DNA of 64,000 nucleotides from Microthyrium microscopicum (GCA_010405405.1 MU004231.1:3832884-3896883); one strand, 5' to 3'; numbered from the stretch's first letter, positions 30,764 to 41,936 are shown. Translations and numbers: made by a program. Notes: generated from the letters alone by a model not told the origin.

Positions 30764-32686
30764 ATGTCTTCACCACAGTACACTTCCTCGCCTCCAGCCT
30801 CCAATCCGCTGGAGGGTCGAAGGAGATCCAAATTTACGTTCAAACATTTGAACCAGCTGTCTACATACTCTACAACTACTCCTCTGCGAACCATTGCTCA
30901 TGTCGACCTTGATGCCTTTTATGCGCAATGCGAAATGGTGCGCTTGGGCGTTGCAAGAGATCAGCCACTCGCCGTGCAACAATGGGGCGCATTGATCGCC
31001 ATCAATTATCCTTCCCGAAAGTTTGGACTGACAAGACACATAACCGCCGCCGAAGCAAAGAAGCTCTGTCCAAATATAGTCTGTCAGCATGTGGCGACGT
31101 GGAGAGAAGGAGATGATACTTGGGCATACCACGATGACGCCTTCAAGAACATGGGCACACACAAGGTCTCCTTAGACCCATATCGACGTGAAAGTAAGAA
31201 AATACTGGCCACCATCAAGGAATCCCTACCTCCTCCACCACTACAACGAGTGGAAAAAGCCGGTATCGATGAAGTGTTTATCGACATGTCAGCTCAGATT
31301 CACTCGATCCTACTCGAGCGATATCCAGAACTCGCAAGACTTCCTCCGTACGATGATCTTACCGAGAACTTACCTTGGCCATCTCAATCTACTATCAACT
31401 GGGAAGCGGACGCACTGGTAGATCTCGAAGCAGAAGAGCTAGAATCAGACGATCCTGATTGGGACGACATTTGTTTGTCTATCGGTGCGGAAATCATACG
31501 GCATGTTCGCAAAGGTGTATGGGATGCCCTACATTATACTTGTTCTGGCGGTGTAGCTCGCAACAAGATGCTTGCTAAACTGGGGTCGGGCTTTAATAAA
31601 CCAAACAAGCAGACTGTCATTCGCACTCGTGCGATACAAAAGTTCTTGAATGACTTCAAATTCACCAAGATCCGGAACCTTGGAGGCAAGCTTGGAGATG
31701 AAATCGTGGCCGCTTTTGGCACTGACTTGGTCAAAGAGTTGTGTGATGTGCCGGTTGAGCAGTTGCAAAAGCTGGGCGATGATACTGGAGTTTGGCTGTA
31801 CAATACGCTTCGAGGAATCGATAGTTCCGAGGTCAACTCTAGGACGCAAGTTAAAAGCATGCTTTCAGCTAAATCTTTTCGACCTTCAATAAACACCTTC
31901 GAACAAGGAGTGCGCTGGCTACGAATATTTGCTGCAGACATCTTCAGTCGTTGTGTTGAAGAGGGCGTGCTCGAAAACAAGAGGAAGCCAAAGACCATTA
32001 CGCTCCATCATAGACAAGGAGGAACAACCAAGTCGAAGCAAGCTTTGATACCGCAAGGCGGGCTAATCAGCGAGGAGCTCATATTTGACTTGGCTAAAAG
32101 TCTCTTGGCTCAAATAGTTGTCGATGGTCGCGCATGGCCTTGTAGCAACCTATCGCTCAGTGCTGGTGGTTTCGAAGACACAATAACTGGAAATATGGGC
32201 ATCAAGGGTTTTCTCGTCACTGGTGGCCAGAGACCAACCAAAGAAGTCGTTGATAGTTCCGAGGCCTCCGACTCAGAAGAAGAGCCGCCAACAGCGAAAC
32301 GGCAGAAGATAGATGTTGATGACGGAATACGAAGATTCTTTGCCCACCCTTCTGAAGCAGCCACTTCCACTCACAATGAGAATCAAGCAACTCAGGCCAG
32401 GTTTCCTACTGAGACGGACGTGTTGGATGGTATTTATATTTGCAAGAAGTGCTCCAAACCCATTCTACAAAGTGACGCTGGGGAGCATGAGGATTGGCAT
32501 TTCGCGAAGAATTTAGAAAATGAGCTACGACAGGAACCACGCCCTGCGCCGGTCCATCAAGTGGAGAGCCATGCGAAGGAAAAGGTAAAAGAAAAGACCA
32601 AGACCAAGAGAACAGCTGGTCAAGGCCATCAATCGACTGAGAAGGTTGAGAAAGGCCAACAACGCTTGAGGTTTGGCAATGGATGA
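30764..32686 (+). CDS. RAD30: DNA polymerase eta (Y-family translesion polymerase)
   Basis: A single exon of 640 residues. It copies past UV-induced pyrimidine dimers. The Y-family catalytic residues are visible: Asp48 in AHVDLDAFYAQCE and Asp169-Glu170 in KAGIDEVFIDMS, along with YPSRKFGLTR of the fingers. The helix-hairpin-helix region (KIRNLGGKLGDEIVAAFG) and the little-finger domain follow. Near the end is a ubiquitin-binding zinc finger (UBZ) with Cys560, Cys563, His575 and His579, matching the eta subfamily. DDGIRRFF upstream of it resembles a PCNA-interacting box with Asp in place of Gln, and the final QQRLRFGNG is another degenerate one. A basic region between them may be a nuclear localisation signal. 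The start at MSSPQYTSS is the first good ATG. Confidence 0.95.
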   Translation: MSSPQYTSSPPASNPLEGRRRSKFTFKHLNQLSTYSTTTPLRTIAHVDLDAFYAQCEMVRLGVARDQPLAVQQWGALIAINYPSRKFGLTRHITAAEAKKLCPNIVCQHVATWREGDDTWAYHDDAFKNMGTHKVSLDPYRRESKKILATIKESLPPPPLQRVEKAGIDEVFIDMSAQIHSILLERYPELARLPPYDDLTENLPWPSQSTINWEADALVDLEAEELESDDPDWDDICLSIGAEIIRHVRKGVWDALHYTCSGGVARNKMLAKLGSGFNKPNKQTVIRTRAIQKFLNDFKFTKIRNLGGKLGDEIVAAFGTDLVKELCDVPVEQLQKLGDDTGVWLYNTLRGIDSSEVNSRTQVKSMLSAKSFRPSINTFEQGVRWLRIFAADIFSRCVEEGVLENKRKPKTITLHHRQGGTTKSKQALIPQGGLISEELIFDLAKSLLAQIVVDGRAWPCSNLSLSAGGFEDTITGNMGIKGFLVTGGQRPTKEVVDSSEASDSEEEPPTAKRQKIDVDDGIRRFFAHPSEAATSTHNENQATQARFPTETDVLDGIYICKKCSKPILQSDAGEHEDWHFAKNLENELRQEPRPAPVHQVESHAKEKVKEKTKTKRTAGQGHQSTEKVEKGQQRLRFGNG

Positions 32687-33372
32687 GGCCGATAGGTTAA
32701 CCCAGAGAGCGAATGTGACGTTTGTTCTGTAGGAAACCCGGTATTCTATAAAGTAAGTACCCTTTTACACTATATTTTGATTATTGTAACTCGATTTCTG
32801 CAATTTTCACTGAAAATTGCCTAAAGAGCCTGACTCATTTTGCGTTAAGCCCCTCCGAAAACCTGGTTTCAAGACTTATGAGAAAACTCACAGGTCTTGG
32901 TTCTTCAATACCGAGGTTTGAACAGCATCGTCCCAATGTCATTGATGGGCATGAAGCATATTGCCATTTTGAGAAAGGAGCTATTTCACCACTTCCCATT
33001 TGGGTATAAAACGACCAAATCAAGCTCTGATTCGGTAAACGCAGCTTCTCAATCTAGCCTGAGGGCTCACGCTCTCAACTTTCGCGATGGTCGTCTCCCA
33101 GGCTGGTAGCTTCGTGGATCCTTCTCTTCTAGGGAACACCAACCTTTTGAAGGTCTATAAGAACCATCCTTCTCCTCCACTTCTCTCAAACATCTTCTTC
33201 CTCCATCACACAACTTTCTGCGAAACCTACAGCAAGTCTCACAAAACTTGCCTATATTCAATCCTCCAAACAAACCAATCAGCGTAAGTCGATTGGGTAT
33301 AGACCATCAATACCATGATTGGCTAACATCGTGATATACTAGCCACCAGCAATCCTTAAACAACTCCGCGAA
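32687..33372. other. intergenic and 5' leader with a predicted leader intron
   Basis: The right half looks like the leader of the gene at 33373. It holds gtaagt at 33284 and a tactag acceptor at 33342 with a ctaac branch site, a probable 59-nt intron in the untranslated leader. An ATG at 33087 opens a 66-codon frame that would act as an upstream ORF if transcribed. Confidence 0.45.
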
Positions 33373-33887
33373 ATGTCCAACCCAACTCCTGCTCTGTCGT
33401 GGAAAAAGGCGATGGCAAAAGGTCTCCTGTCTCAAAAAGAGATGGAGCGCTTCACTCAGGTTGCCCTCGCATTGGGCAAATTCCCAGAAGTAAGTGGCTT
33501 CCTCACCTGCTGAACCCAACACTTAACAGATGTTAGGGTGTTGATTGGGACGCTTTGGCGAAAGAGATGGGCAACACTGTCGGCTCCTACAAGGTAATGG
33601 TTGGTGCCACATTTACCAAGTTGCGCCGCAACAACTGCTTTCTTGGAGGTCCAGACGTGGACAATGACGAAAACGGCGCCGACTGCATTGCGCCCGCAAA
33701 GAAAGGTGGACGCAAGCGAGCCGCCGCTACAGATGGTGAGGGAGCACCAGCAACCAAGAAGCGTGCTTCTAAGAAGAAGGCTGCTAAGATCGAGGCGGTT
33801 CCAGAGGATGCGGAAAACGAAGGCAGTGGTGATGGCCAGGATCAAGGCCTAGCGGTCAAAATGGAACCTGAAGAGCATGAAGTTTGA
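33373..33887 (+). CDS. small basic HTH/Myb-like protein
   Basis: Two exons (33373-33489 and 33537-33887) give 155 residues. The first about 75 residues (SWKKAMAKGLLSQKEMERFT, VDWDALAKEMGNTVGSYKVM) form three predicted helices with spaced tryptophans, reminiscent of the small Myb/SANT-like domain found in short fungal nuclear proteins. The C-terminal half is low complexity with Lys/Ala-rich clusters (KKRASKKKAAK) and an acidic end, like histone-H1-type or HMG tails. DNA or chromatin binding is likely but inferred. The start is supported because the predicted leader intron ends just upstream. Confidence 0.75.
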
Positions 33888-34876
33888 AGAGCGGCTCCAT
33901 GATCCTCTTGGATAACGATGATTAATGCTGAAAGTCTCGTTTCTATGGTCTCTCACAACGAGGATGAAACCTGGGTGGACCACAAGTTATTAGGTTTGAC
34001 TGCTGGAAATTTGAGACCTTTGAACCTACTGAACTTTACCTTTAATGCCCAGTTTCTGTGAATGAATGATATAAACTTGTTGTTGTACCAAACCAGCCAA
34101 CAGTGAAGGTTGGATGTTGGGCGCAAGTGGTGAACTATTACCATCAGTACTACTACTCTAGTAGTACTCGTACGAGATGATTCTAGCCAATGATGATGAA
34201 CGATCATAACCATGGCGAGGATCGAAGTGCCATGCAGATGGGTAGCAGGGAGAGCACCCAATCATGCGCACACAAGAGAAAAGCTACCAGACCAATTGCC
34301 TTAGATTGGGCGGAGAGCAAAATCGATATGCACTTCCATGCAAGAAGCCGTTTATTCCACGACGGCGCTCTGCATCAGGCTCGAGTCTTTACAAACAGGC
34401 CTCGACGGCATGTGTGAGCGTCCAACGGGCTGTTGACAACTCAACGCCATCTGCACGAGATTTGACTTAGTAGCTGAACACGCCCATGGTCCATTCAGCT
34501 AATCCTGCGTCTCACTGCATCGCAAAAACCCCGCAACCTTACTCTTGCTTTTGTATATTTGTTTTCTCCGAGTCGTTCTGAATACTAGCATGGTCTTGTT
34601 CTGATTGCCTATTTGTCTATAGCCTGCACACGAGACTTGCGACTGCTGCGCGCGCTTCACTCTTGCTGGCGCTGATCCTCGTCTGATGCAGTTACTTCTG
34701 CACTCTTCACCTACATCCTGCGAGTCTATTCTTCCGTCTCATCTGTAATCGCCTCCGGAGTGCAGTAATTTCTTCTGGCTACATGCCAACTGCGTTTGAC
34801 TTCTCGTTGACTCTGCAAGCGTTGGCCTCTCCCTGAGCCGCAGCCATTCGTCCTATCTCCATCCATCGAGTCGATC
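33888..34876. other. intergenic/promoter with short palindromes
   Basis: No gene is seen. At 34146-34168 the arms AGTACTAC and GTAGTACT flank a 7-nt loop, followed directly by the perfect palindrome CTCGTACGAG (34167-34176). The 400 bp before 34877 are C/T-rich, as in fungal leaders. Confidence 0.45.
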
Positions 34877-35917
34877 ATGGCGAATGAGCCAATTCATACC
34901 ACAAACGATCCCAAAACAGCTAATAATACAATAAGCCAACAAACAACACCACAATCACCATCACAGCAAGAAATACGATTCGACCCCACTTATCGAGGGC
35001 CTGGAGCCCCAGACGCACAGGGCAACACCATCCTCAATTTGTCGGCCCTACGATATCGTCTATCACAACTTCGATCCTCTGAGATCAAATCCACCGGCAG
35101 TCGCTCAACGGTTTCCAGTGTGCCCGTTCTGGTACGCTCATACTCCGCCGCACACCATATTCCCCACCCACCTCCTCGCCGCGATAACAACACAGCGCAT
35201 CGATCGATGAGACATAACCCTCGTATGGAGCCTTTACCTTCGTTGCCGCCCGTGGCAAATTTCTCATTCGCGCATGTACTGTTGACAGTTGATTCCGATA
35301 TCCAAGAGCCACTGGATGCAATTTCCTCAATATGTGCAAGATCTCGCTATAGTCTTGCTGATGAATACGGCTCTCATCTTCCACCCCAAGGCCAATTCGT
35401 TCAACCCGAGAATCGTGACAGCTCGAGTATAAATTCATATCCAGGAAGGCAAGGACTGTTCATCCGTACAAACGCATTGGCAGATAGCGCTTTAAGCGTA
35501 GTACACGAGGCATCGAGTAGCAGCGCTGCTTCTGACTCTGGTACAATGAAGAGCGCTTATGGATCACTACGACATGTTCTGTCTCGTCGAGGTACGGCAC
35601 GTACACTCGATACTGGAGAGGCTTCAGACAGTTATGTTGGGCACTCAGGATACTCCTGGATAGTGCAACGGGAAGGAAGAGAGTCAATCGTTTTGGCAGG
35701 AGACCCTCAACCGTCAAGTCAAATAATCACAGAGCCTGCAACTGAAGCGACCTACTCGCCACGCAATCGCGGGAAGACCTCGATTTTTGCTGTTCCTTTC
35801 TCGAAATCTTTTGGATTAACCTGGCTCTGGAGTAGACAGAGCCCAAGTACTGGGGTCACTGCGGAGTCTCTATTGCGCAACACTCTCCTCTCCTCCTCCG
35901 CGTCCGATGTCGGCTGA
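34877..35917 (+). CDS. unknown Ser-rich protein, upstream ORF of a two-ORF locus
   Basis: An open frame of 346 residues starting MANEPIHTTNDPKTANNTIS. It is Ser/Arg/Pro-rich with a somewhat more ordered middle (FSFAHVLLTVDSDIQEPLDA) and a C-terminal segment FAVPFSKSFGLTWLWSRQSP that looks conserved. It overlaps the next frame (35907-36446) by 11 nt. The two are probably one gene: removal of a 45-nt segment from GTCGGC at 35909 to AACAG before CATCTTACC would join them in phase, giving about 510 residues, but GTCGGC is a poor donor. A natural or sequencing frameshift is the alternative. No function can be proposed. Confidence 0.5.
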   Translation: MANEPIHTTNDPKTANNTISQQTTPQSPSQQEIRFDPTYRGPGAPDAQGNTILNLSALRYRLSQLRSSEIKSTGSRSTVSSVPVLVRSYSAAHHIPHPPPRRDNNTAHRSMRHNPRMEPLPSLPPVANFSFAHVLLTVDSDIQEPLDAISSICARSRYSLADEYGSHLPPQGQFVQPENRDSSSINSYPGRQGLFIRTNALADSALSVVHEASSSSAASDSGTMKSAYGSLRHVLSRRGTARTLDTGEASDSYVGHSGYSWIVQREGRESIVLAGDPQPSSQIITEPATEATYSPRNRGKTSIFAVPFSKSFGLTWLWSRQSPSTGVTAESLLRNTLLSSSASDVG

Positions 35918-36446
35918 ACAACATGTTGGAGAAGAAAATTATCAATATCAACAGCATCTTACCAGGCAATTGGGCCCTATAATTCACCAATCAATCATAA
36001 GCGATACTTGGTGTTACGAAGACAAGCGATTCGGTCTATATGGTCGGCTTTTGAAAGCAATATATACGACTACAACATCCAAGCATACCTTGTGGGACAA
36101 GGATGAATTCATCGCCTCGAGAGACCTCTTTCATGAAGCGGATAAGATATACCCACGACAAATTATTGAACCCTTGTCTGGCCAAGTAAAATCATCTTCA
36201 AGCACAAATTGGTCGAAGGTGATATGCAGGAAGTCAACCATCGATGAGAGAAACGACATGTTCCCATCACAGGCGATAGGGAGTCAGTCGGTCAGTTTCT
36301 TCAGCGGCTGGCAGCCGCCTGACTCCTCGAGAATCGAGAAGAGCATCATCTTTACTACTCAAGTTGAAGCATCAGGGAGCGCCAAGAAGATTCAATTTCC
36401 ATTCCCACGCACAATATATTCATCATTTGCAACGCGTCCACGGTGA
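35907..36446 (+). CDS. unknown protein, downstream ORF, probably second exon of the same gene
   Basis: An open frame of 179 residues starting inside the end of the 34877-35917 frame. It contains TWCYEDKRFGLYGRLLKAIY and SVSFFSGWQPPDSSRIEKSI, which read like genuine protein. It has no promoter space of its own, so it is best taken as the continuation of the upstream frame through an intron or frameshift. The family is not recognised. Confidence 0.4.
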   Translation: MSAEQHVGEENYQYQQHLTRQLGPIIHQSIISDTWCYEDKRFGLYGRLLKAIYTTTTSKHTLWDKDEFIASRDLFHEADKIYPRQIIEPLSGQVKSSSSTNWSKVICRKSTIDERNDMFPSQAIGSQSVSFFSGWQPPDSSRIEKSIIFTTQVEASGSAKKIQFPFPRTIYSSFATRPR

Positions 36447-37010
36447 TGGGGTACGAGAACCAAAGTCTACTGTAGATGCCGCAGAAGTACATAGCTGGTG
36501 GTGACGCTGATACTCATGTGAAATCAGTAGCAGTACATAGCAACTTTATGTTGTGTTTCATAGATATCATCCTATAGAACGAAAAATGAAGAGAATGTCG
36601 ACCTGAATTGAAACACATCGTGAGCATCTAGAGCTCAAATGTGCGATTAACGCTGCGGGCTGTTTGTCTTTGAGCGGGACCAGCAAAATGCCAATCATTG
36701 ATGATCGTCCTTGAATCATACCAGTGGAAACTGGTCAAAGGGCGAAGGTAGCGCTCATGGTAAGAAAGAGAAGAAGAAGAGTTGCGCCTAAATTTTGAGG
36801 AAGAAGACATTGCCAAGGTTGCCCGAATATTCCCCGAAACTCGTGGCTTGTGATTGGCCACGGCTTTTGGTGGGCTGTTCCGAGGTCTTGGCACTACTCA
36901 ATTGAGAATCCCAACGACTTCATCTTCATGTCCACAGCTCAACGTCGCGCGGTTTGGTCTGAATTGCAAACTAATTCCCTCTCCACTCTGTCAACAACTG
37001 AGCCAAAATC
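36447..37010. other. intergenic/promoter of the SDHC gene
   Basis: No gene is seen. Open frames around 36628-37089 on both strands overlap the SDHC leader and first exon in other registers and are shadows. Confidence 0.5.
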
Positions 37011-37588
37011 ATGCTCGCTCAACGCGCTATGCAAGTCTCAGCCAGGCGGTTGCTGCTTGGCCAACATGCTGTCTCCACAGGCCAGATGATGGGCATCCGG
37101 AGGTATCATCTCGCCTTATACGTACTTACAGGCTCATACTAACTCAATTGCTTCTTAGAACCGTAACAACTCAGAGTGGCGAAAGCGAAATCCTCATCAA
37201 GCAGCGTCTGAACCGACCTGTCGCCCCACATCTTACCATTTACGAACCTCAAATAACTTGGTATCCATCCATGTTCCACCGTCTGACTGGTGTTGCGCTC
37301 TCCGGACCTTTATATCTTTTCAGCATTGCCTATCTTGCGGCACCATATCTAGGATGGCACCTCGAATCGACTGTTCTTGCCACTTCTTTTGCTGCTTGGC
37401 CAATTGCAGCCAAGGCTATCGCAAAGACCACCATTGCATTACCCTTCGTCTTTCACTCGTTCAACGGCATCCGCCATTTGGCGTGGGATCTTCGTCTAGG
37501 ATTTTCAAAGGTTCAGGTGGCACGAACAGGCTGGTTCGTCATTGCTTTATCGGCGGTGACAAGCTTGTATTTGGGTCTGGCATACTAA
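37011..37588 (+). CDS. SDH3: succinate dehydrogenase cytochrome b560 subunit (SDHC)
   Basis: Two exons (37011-37102 and 37159-37588) split by a 56-nt intron give 173 residues, the normal length. It is one of the two membrane anchors of mitochondrial complex II and binds heme b and ubiquinone. The N-terminus (MLAQRAMQVSARRLLLGQ) is a clear mitochondrial presequence. The mature part begins with the family motif LNRPVAPHLTIYEPQITWYP, then FHRLTGVALSGPLYLF (ubiquinone-site Ser/Arg region). Three transmembrane helices follow, the middle one leading into FHSFNGIRHLAWDL with the heme-ligand histidine. No oddities. A different frame overlapping exon 1 is a shadow. Confidence 0.95.
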
Positions 37589-37981
37589 AGAAGGAAGTCA
37601 TATTTAGTTCCATCTATTCGGTCTTGAGGTGGCATTGGCAGGTCGGGAGCTTGTATGTATATGTGGCAATGAAATATTAACAATACACTTACTAGAAACA
37701 ACATGCGTTCTCTCAACCCAATTCACAATTGGGACAGGTCAATTCTCTGTCTTTTAATGTTGGTATATTGTTTCACGTGACCAAACACTTGCTCAGTGCT
37801 GAACATTTCCATCTTTTCCAAAAAGCCCTGACTAATACAACAATAGTATTCTTGCAGCCTACATATGAAACTCTCTCTCTCTCTCTCCCGCAAAAGAACT
37901 TTGACTACCTCGCCTGCCAGGATCCATGGTCTGCAGAATAACTGTTCACCGTGTGTTTGAACTGAATTACCGCTCGAAATA
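37589..37981. other. intergenic with CT microsatellite
   Basis: This 393-bp spacer includes a (CT)n run at 37871-37887. No gene is seen. Confidence 0.6.
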
Positions 37982-40072
37982 ATGATCTGTCCAGGTCCAC
38001 CTCTTCCACTTCCAAAGGGCTTTACAACAGCAGGCGACTACGTCGATTCGCTGTTAGACTTTGCGACAAAGTCACATATTTTGCACTACCTCTGTGGAGG
38101 TGTTCACATTCTAGACTTTTTCACTCAGAGTCCGGATCTCTATTGCACAATCATTCCCGAAGAATGGCGACAATGGTTTGATACACAAGACATCCAAGAT
38201 ATATTAGAGTTTCTACTGAGAGAGAACCCCGATGTCTCTGTATCCGCAAAAAGCCTTCACTCCACAGCTCAAGAGCCAAGAAGTAAAAATGGTGGCCCCA
38301 TGCCCCCGCAGTCTCTGCTTCAATATGTCTGCAGCATCAAAAAGCTGTGTTTGGATACTTCATTCTCGCCGCAAAAGAAAGAGGCATCAAAGGTGTCCAA
38401 ACCACGGCAATCAGTGAAGCAGAATAAATCAAACTATATGCCATCAAACCATGCTCTGATCGCAGGAATGAGCCCCAAGAAACAACATGAAGTACTACAC
38501 TTTGCAAGCTTCGTTGCCGAATTGACCGATTCTCTCAACGCAGCTATGGAAAAAACCAACAATTCGCTAATCTCTCACATTGTGGATTTTGGTTCTGGCC
38601 AAAACTACCTGGGCCGTACTTTGGCGACTAAACCTTACTGTAAAGATATTATCGCCATAGAGTCTCGGCCTCATGTGGTACAGGGAGCCAAGCGAATGGA
38701 TTATCGAGTCAATCTCGTAGCGAAAGAGGTAGTGATGAGAAATAAAAAGGAGTTTAGGAATAATTCTGGAACGAAGCAACTAAAGAAAAGTAATGGTTTG
38801 GCAGACGTTGACTTGGAAAGTCTAAGCACCTTTCAACCTTCAAACGATTCTTCAACTACCGAGGCCAGTCACAAGGAGGCGAAGTTGGATAGTGTTAGTG
38901 CTGCTGATTCTTCAATGGGGAGCGTACAGTACGTTGAGCACCAAATTTCAAGTGGAGATCTCGCACCAGTTATCGAGAAAATCAAAACCAAGCCTGATGC
39001 CGTGGACGTAGCTCGAGGCCACAACCCACGTTTTGAACACAAAATGATGGTAGTGTCGTTACATTCTTGTGGCAACCTCCTTCACCATGGCATTCGTAGC
39101 CTTGTTCTGAACGATTCTGTCCACGCTGTGGCCATGGTTGGATGCTGTTACAATCTAATGACTGAGCGATTGGGTCCTCCAACCTACATTTCACCATCAC
39201 TACAGCATACCTTCCCCCGAACTGCCCAAGCTTCGGCGCGACGGGATCCACATGGCTTCCCAATGTCGGAACGCCTAGCCACACTCCAACATACCATGAT
39301 AGAACCATACAACTACTTACGTCTACAACAGACGGTCGATTCAAATGAGATTGAAGGACTAGCATCGATTCAGACTGGACTACGGCTCAACCTCACCGCC
39401 CGGATGATGGCGGTTCAGGCGCCTCGGAACTGGACACCCGATACATCAGAAGGCTTTTTCACGCGGCACTTCTATCGTGCGTTGCTCCAACGAATTTTTG
39501 TCGACAAAGGGGTGGTAGATTCTCCGAATCATAATAGTCTCCGCTCAAGCGGTGTATCTCTGCCCGATACTCTCGATGGAACTTCACCAATTGTTATTGG
39601 AGCTCTTTCCAAAGGCTGCTACACAAGCTTCACTACTTATGTAAGGGGTGCAGTTGCCAAGCTTGAACAGATTGCTATCAAGGAACGAAGTGGAAATGGA
39701 CAAGCATCACGAACTTCCGACCAAACTTCCCTGATGGGCGATGAACTGCTTAAGCATAGAGCCAATAATTTTGATATCGCCTCTCAACTGGCAAAAGAGA
39801 AAGTCGGGGTGTTGACAGACGAAGAAATTTTAGAGTATGAGACTCGTTTTCAGCAGCGGAAGAAAGATCTGTGTATAGTCTGGAGTCTCATGGCTTTCAG
39901 CGCGCAGATTTTGGAAGCACTTATCTTGATAGATCGGTGGCTTTGGCTCAAGGAGCAGGATTGTGTGGAGGAAGCCTGGGTTCAGACGGCTTTTGAGTAT
40001 GAGAAAAGTCCTAGAAACATGGTGATCGTGGGAATAAAAAAGAGCCTGAAGTTCGAAGAGGACCACAGATAG
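37982..40072 (+). CDS. METTL25/RRNAD1-like methyltransferase-domain protein
   Basis: A single exon of 696 residues, close to the family length. An N-terminal helical region is followed by HIVDFGSGQNYLGRTLA near residue 199, the glycine-rich S-adenosylmethionine-binding loop, and IIAIESRPHVVQGAKRM after it. Further on, VVSLHSCGNLLHHGIRSL (about residue 359) and VAMVGCCYNLMTERLG (about residue 386) match the signature of METTL25 and RRNAD1 proteins. A Ser/Glu-rich insertion (about 255-325) separates the parts. Animal METTL25-type proteins are linked to histidine or rRNA methylation, but the fungal substrate is unknown. The start at MICPGPPLPLPKGF follows an upstream region without competing in-frame ATGs. 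Confidence 0.85.
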   Translation: MICPGPPLPLPKGFTTAGDYVDSLLDFATKSHILHYLCGGVHILDFFTQSPDLYCTIIPEEWRQWFDTQDIQDILEFLLRENPDVSVSAKSLHSTAQEPRSKNGGPMPPQSLLQYVCSIKKLCLDTSFSPQKKEASKVSKPRQSVKQNKSNYMPSNHALIAGMSPKKQHEVLHFASFVAELTDSLNAAMEKTNNSLISHIVDFGSGQNYLGRTLATKPYCKDIIAIESRPHVVQGAKRMDYRVNLVAKEVVMRNKKEFRNNSGTKQLKKSNGLADVDLESLSTFQPSNDSSTTEASHKEAKLDSVSAADSSMGSVQYVEHQISSGDLAPVIEKIKTKPDAVDVARGHNPRFEHKMMVVSLHSCGNLLHHGIRSLVLNDSVHAVAMVGCCYNLMTERLGPPTYISPSLQHTFPRTAQASARRDPHGFPMSERLATLQHTMIEPYNYLRLQQTVDSNEIEGLASIQTGLRLNLTARMMAVQAPRNWTPDTSEGFFTRHFYRALLQRIFVDKGVVDSPNHNSLRSSGVSLPDTLDGTSPIVIGALSKGCYTSFTTYVRGAVAKLEQIAIKERSGNGQASRTSDQTSLMGDELLKHRANNFDIASQLAKEKVGVLTDEEILEYETRFQQRKKDLCIVWSLMAFSAQILEALILIDRWLWLKEQDCVEEAWVQTAFEYEKSPRNMVIVGIKKSLKFEEDHR

Positions 40073-41936
40073 TCACGTTGATGATCTTCAAATCGACCAT
40101 GATACTCGGTTAGAAACTTATGTACAAAGGTCATCTTTAAGTTTGGTGTAGTCTAAAAAACACCTGGCTGGAAAGCATCTGACTCTGTATAGGTTCCCAC
40201 CAAAGCCTATCGTATACAAGTGTACCCTGAAAGCGTGCTCTTATGATCTGAGATGGCCTACCTGAACAGGCTTACTAGTAGACAGCCTAAACAACATAAA
40301 TAGCTTCCATGCAGAGACAGCATGGTACCGGTAATCACGAAAAGACAAGTCCCTGCTTGGGACGACGACAACACGCCAGATTACCAGGCATCGAATTATC
40401 GAATATAAACAATGATTTTTGGAACTAACGCAGACTTGAATATAAAAGCCATAGCTTCAATCAAAGGTGTAGATCAAAATGCCGACGTGGTCAATGAACG
40501 TCATTTAACTATGCCACGTCTAATCTGATTGACTGTTTCAGCATCTTGTGCCAGAAAGCATATTGGACGCCATACTAGAGATCTTGAATAGTTTCCAAGA
40601 GGTTTACGAAATAGAACTGCCAACTGATAACAGAGTAGGTAGTGTACTTGGATAGCCGAACTCCAGCCAAGGAGAAGATATCGAAGCTTACCTCATGCAA
40701 TATTAAAATTGCAATCATATAATGGTATCAAAGCCAAACTTAAAATAATGCAAGTTTTGCTATATGAAGAAAATAGTTGCAGTAGCCGAGGCGATAAACA
40801 GGAGGGCGCATAAACTCATGGAATCTGATTCGCGGTTGGTGGTCCAGTTGACATGAAATTGACAACGCATCGATGTGATGCGTTGGCCCACAACAACGAA
40901 TGGGCGAAAGATGACTTAGTGCTACTAGTAGCCATCAAACAGCAAAAGCATCAATTGCAGGTGGTAGGAGGTCGGGTTCAGGTCAGGGTCCAAGGATCAA
41001 ATGAATAACGCAGGAGATGAGAGGTTCACAGCCAAGAGACGGGATATCCTTGGAAACCTAGTGGTTCAAAGTTCCAAACACTCATGTAGGAAAGATAATA
41101 GAAGATTCAATATCGTCTGGCGTAGCTACAATGTAGAAAATACTCATAGTGAGTGGGGCAACGAGGTTTCGAAGCTGTGTGAGTCACGGCTACAATTGGC
41201 TGTCGGCGAGCTCTCAGAGATGGTGAATCAGAGAAATAGAGGACTTTACATGTTTCAGTGAATACCATCGACGACAGTTTTGGTAACGTAGGAGCTGTAC
41301 TCTAGAGTAGTAGAGTAGTAAAGGGAATGGTGGCGACTGCGGTCTTATATGCAGCTGGACCTGTTTGGAAAACTTTACATTTGCCAACGCATGCACGCAT
41401 ATAACGGTCTTTCCTACTAGCTGTAGCGATTGGGCAGAAACGCTGGTTGAGAGGTGCTGAACTCGATAAGTTTGTCCAGGCTCAGTGTTCATCCGGTCAA
41501 ATCACCAAAGCACAAAGCCCCAAGCATGAAGCGGTGAGAGCAGCTGGAAGATTCATGGTGCGATGAAATGATTTCCATGGACTTTTGATTCTAGGACCTT
41601 TCGGAACCGTAGAGCTGTATCGCAGGTGATAGGCACAAACCCCTGTTATACAATGCTGAAAGCGGTCTGACAAGCCGCGAGCGTATGGATGGGTGTGGGG
41701 AGTGGTTGATACACCATGAGCTACCGGTGGGTACCGTACACGTACAGTAGAATATACAGTTCAATACCAAGGGCGAGTGCTAAGAGGTACTGAAACCAAG
41801 CCAATCAAGATCCTGTCCTGCACAAGAGTCAGCAGAAAAGCATGAAATGATTCAAGGATGGGGAATGTCTAGCCGCATTGCCACTGGACAGTGGCACTGG
41901 TCGAAGTTGAAGTTGGAGTTGGAGTCTGGTGTCCTA
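40073..41936. other. long gene-free stretch left of the transposon
   Basis: In 1.86 kb only shadow-like frames occur (for example 41001-41261). The base composition is ordinary, unlike the AT-rich transposon to the right. A 12-bp perfect palindrome TACTCTAGAGTA lies at 41298-41309 and recurs at 45698-45709 on the other side of the element. Confidence 0.5.

Noticed and set aside
36850-37089. Frames overlapping the SDHC first exon, including a longer frame from 36854
   Set aside because: The SDHC start at 37011 with its presequence and intron explains the region; the others are different registers.
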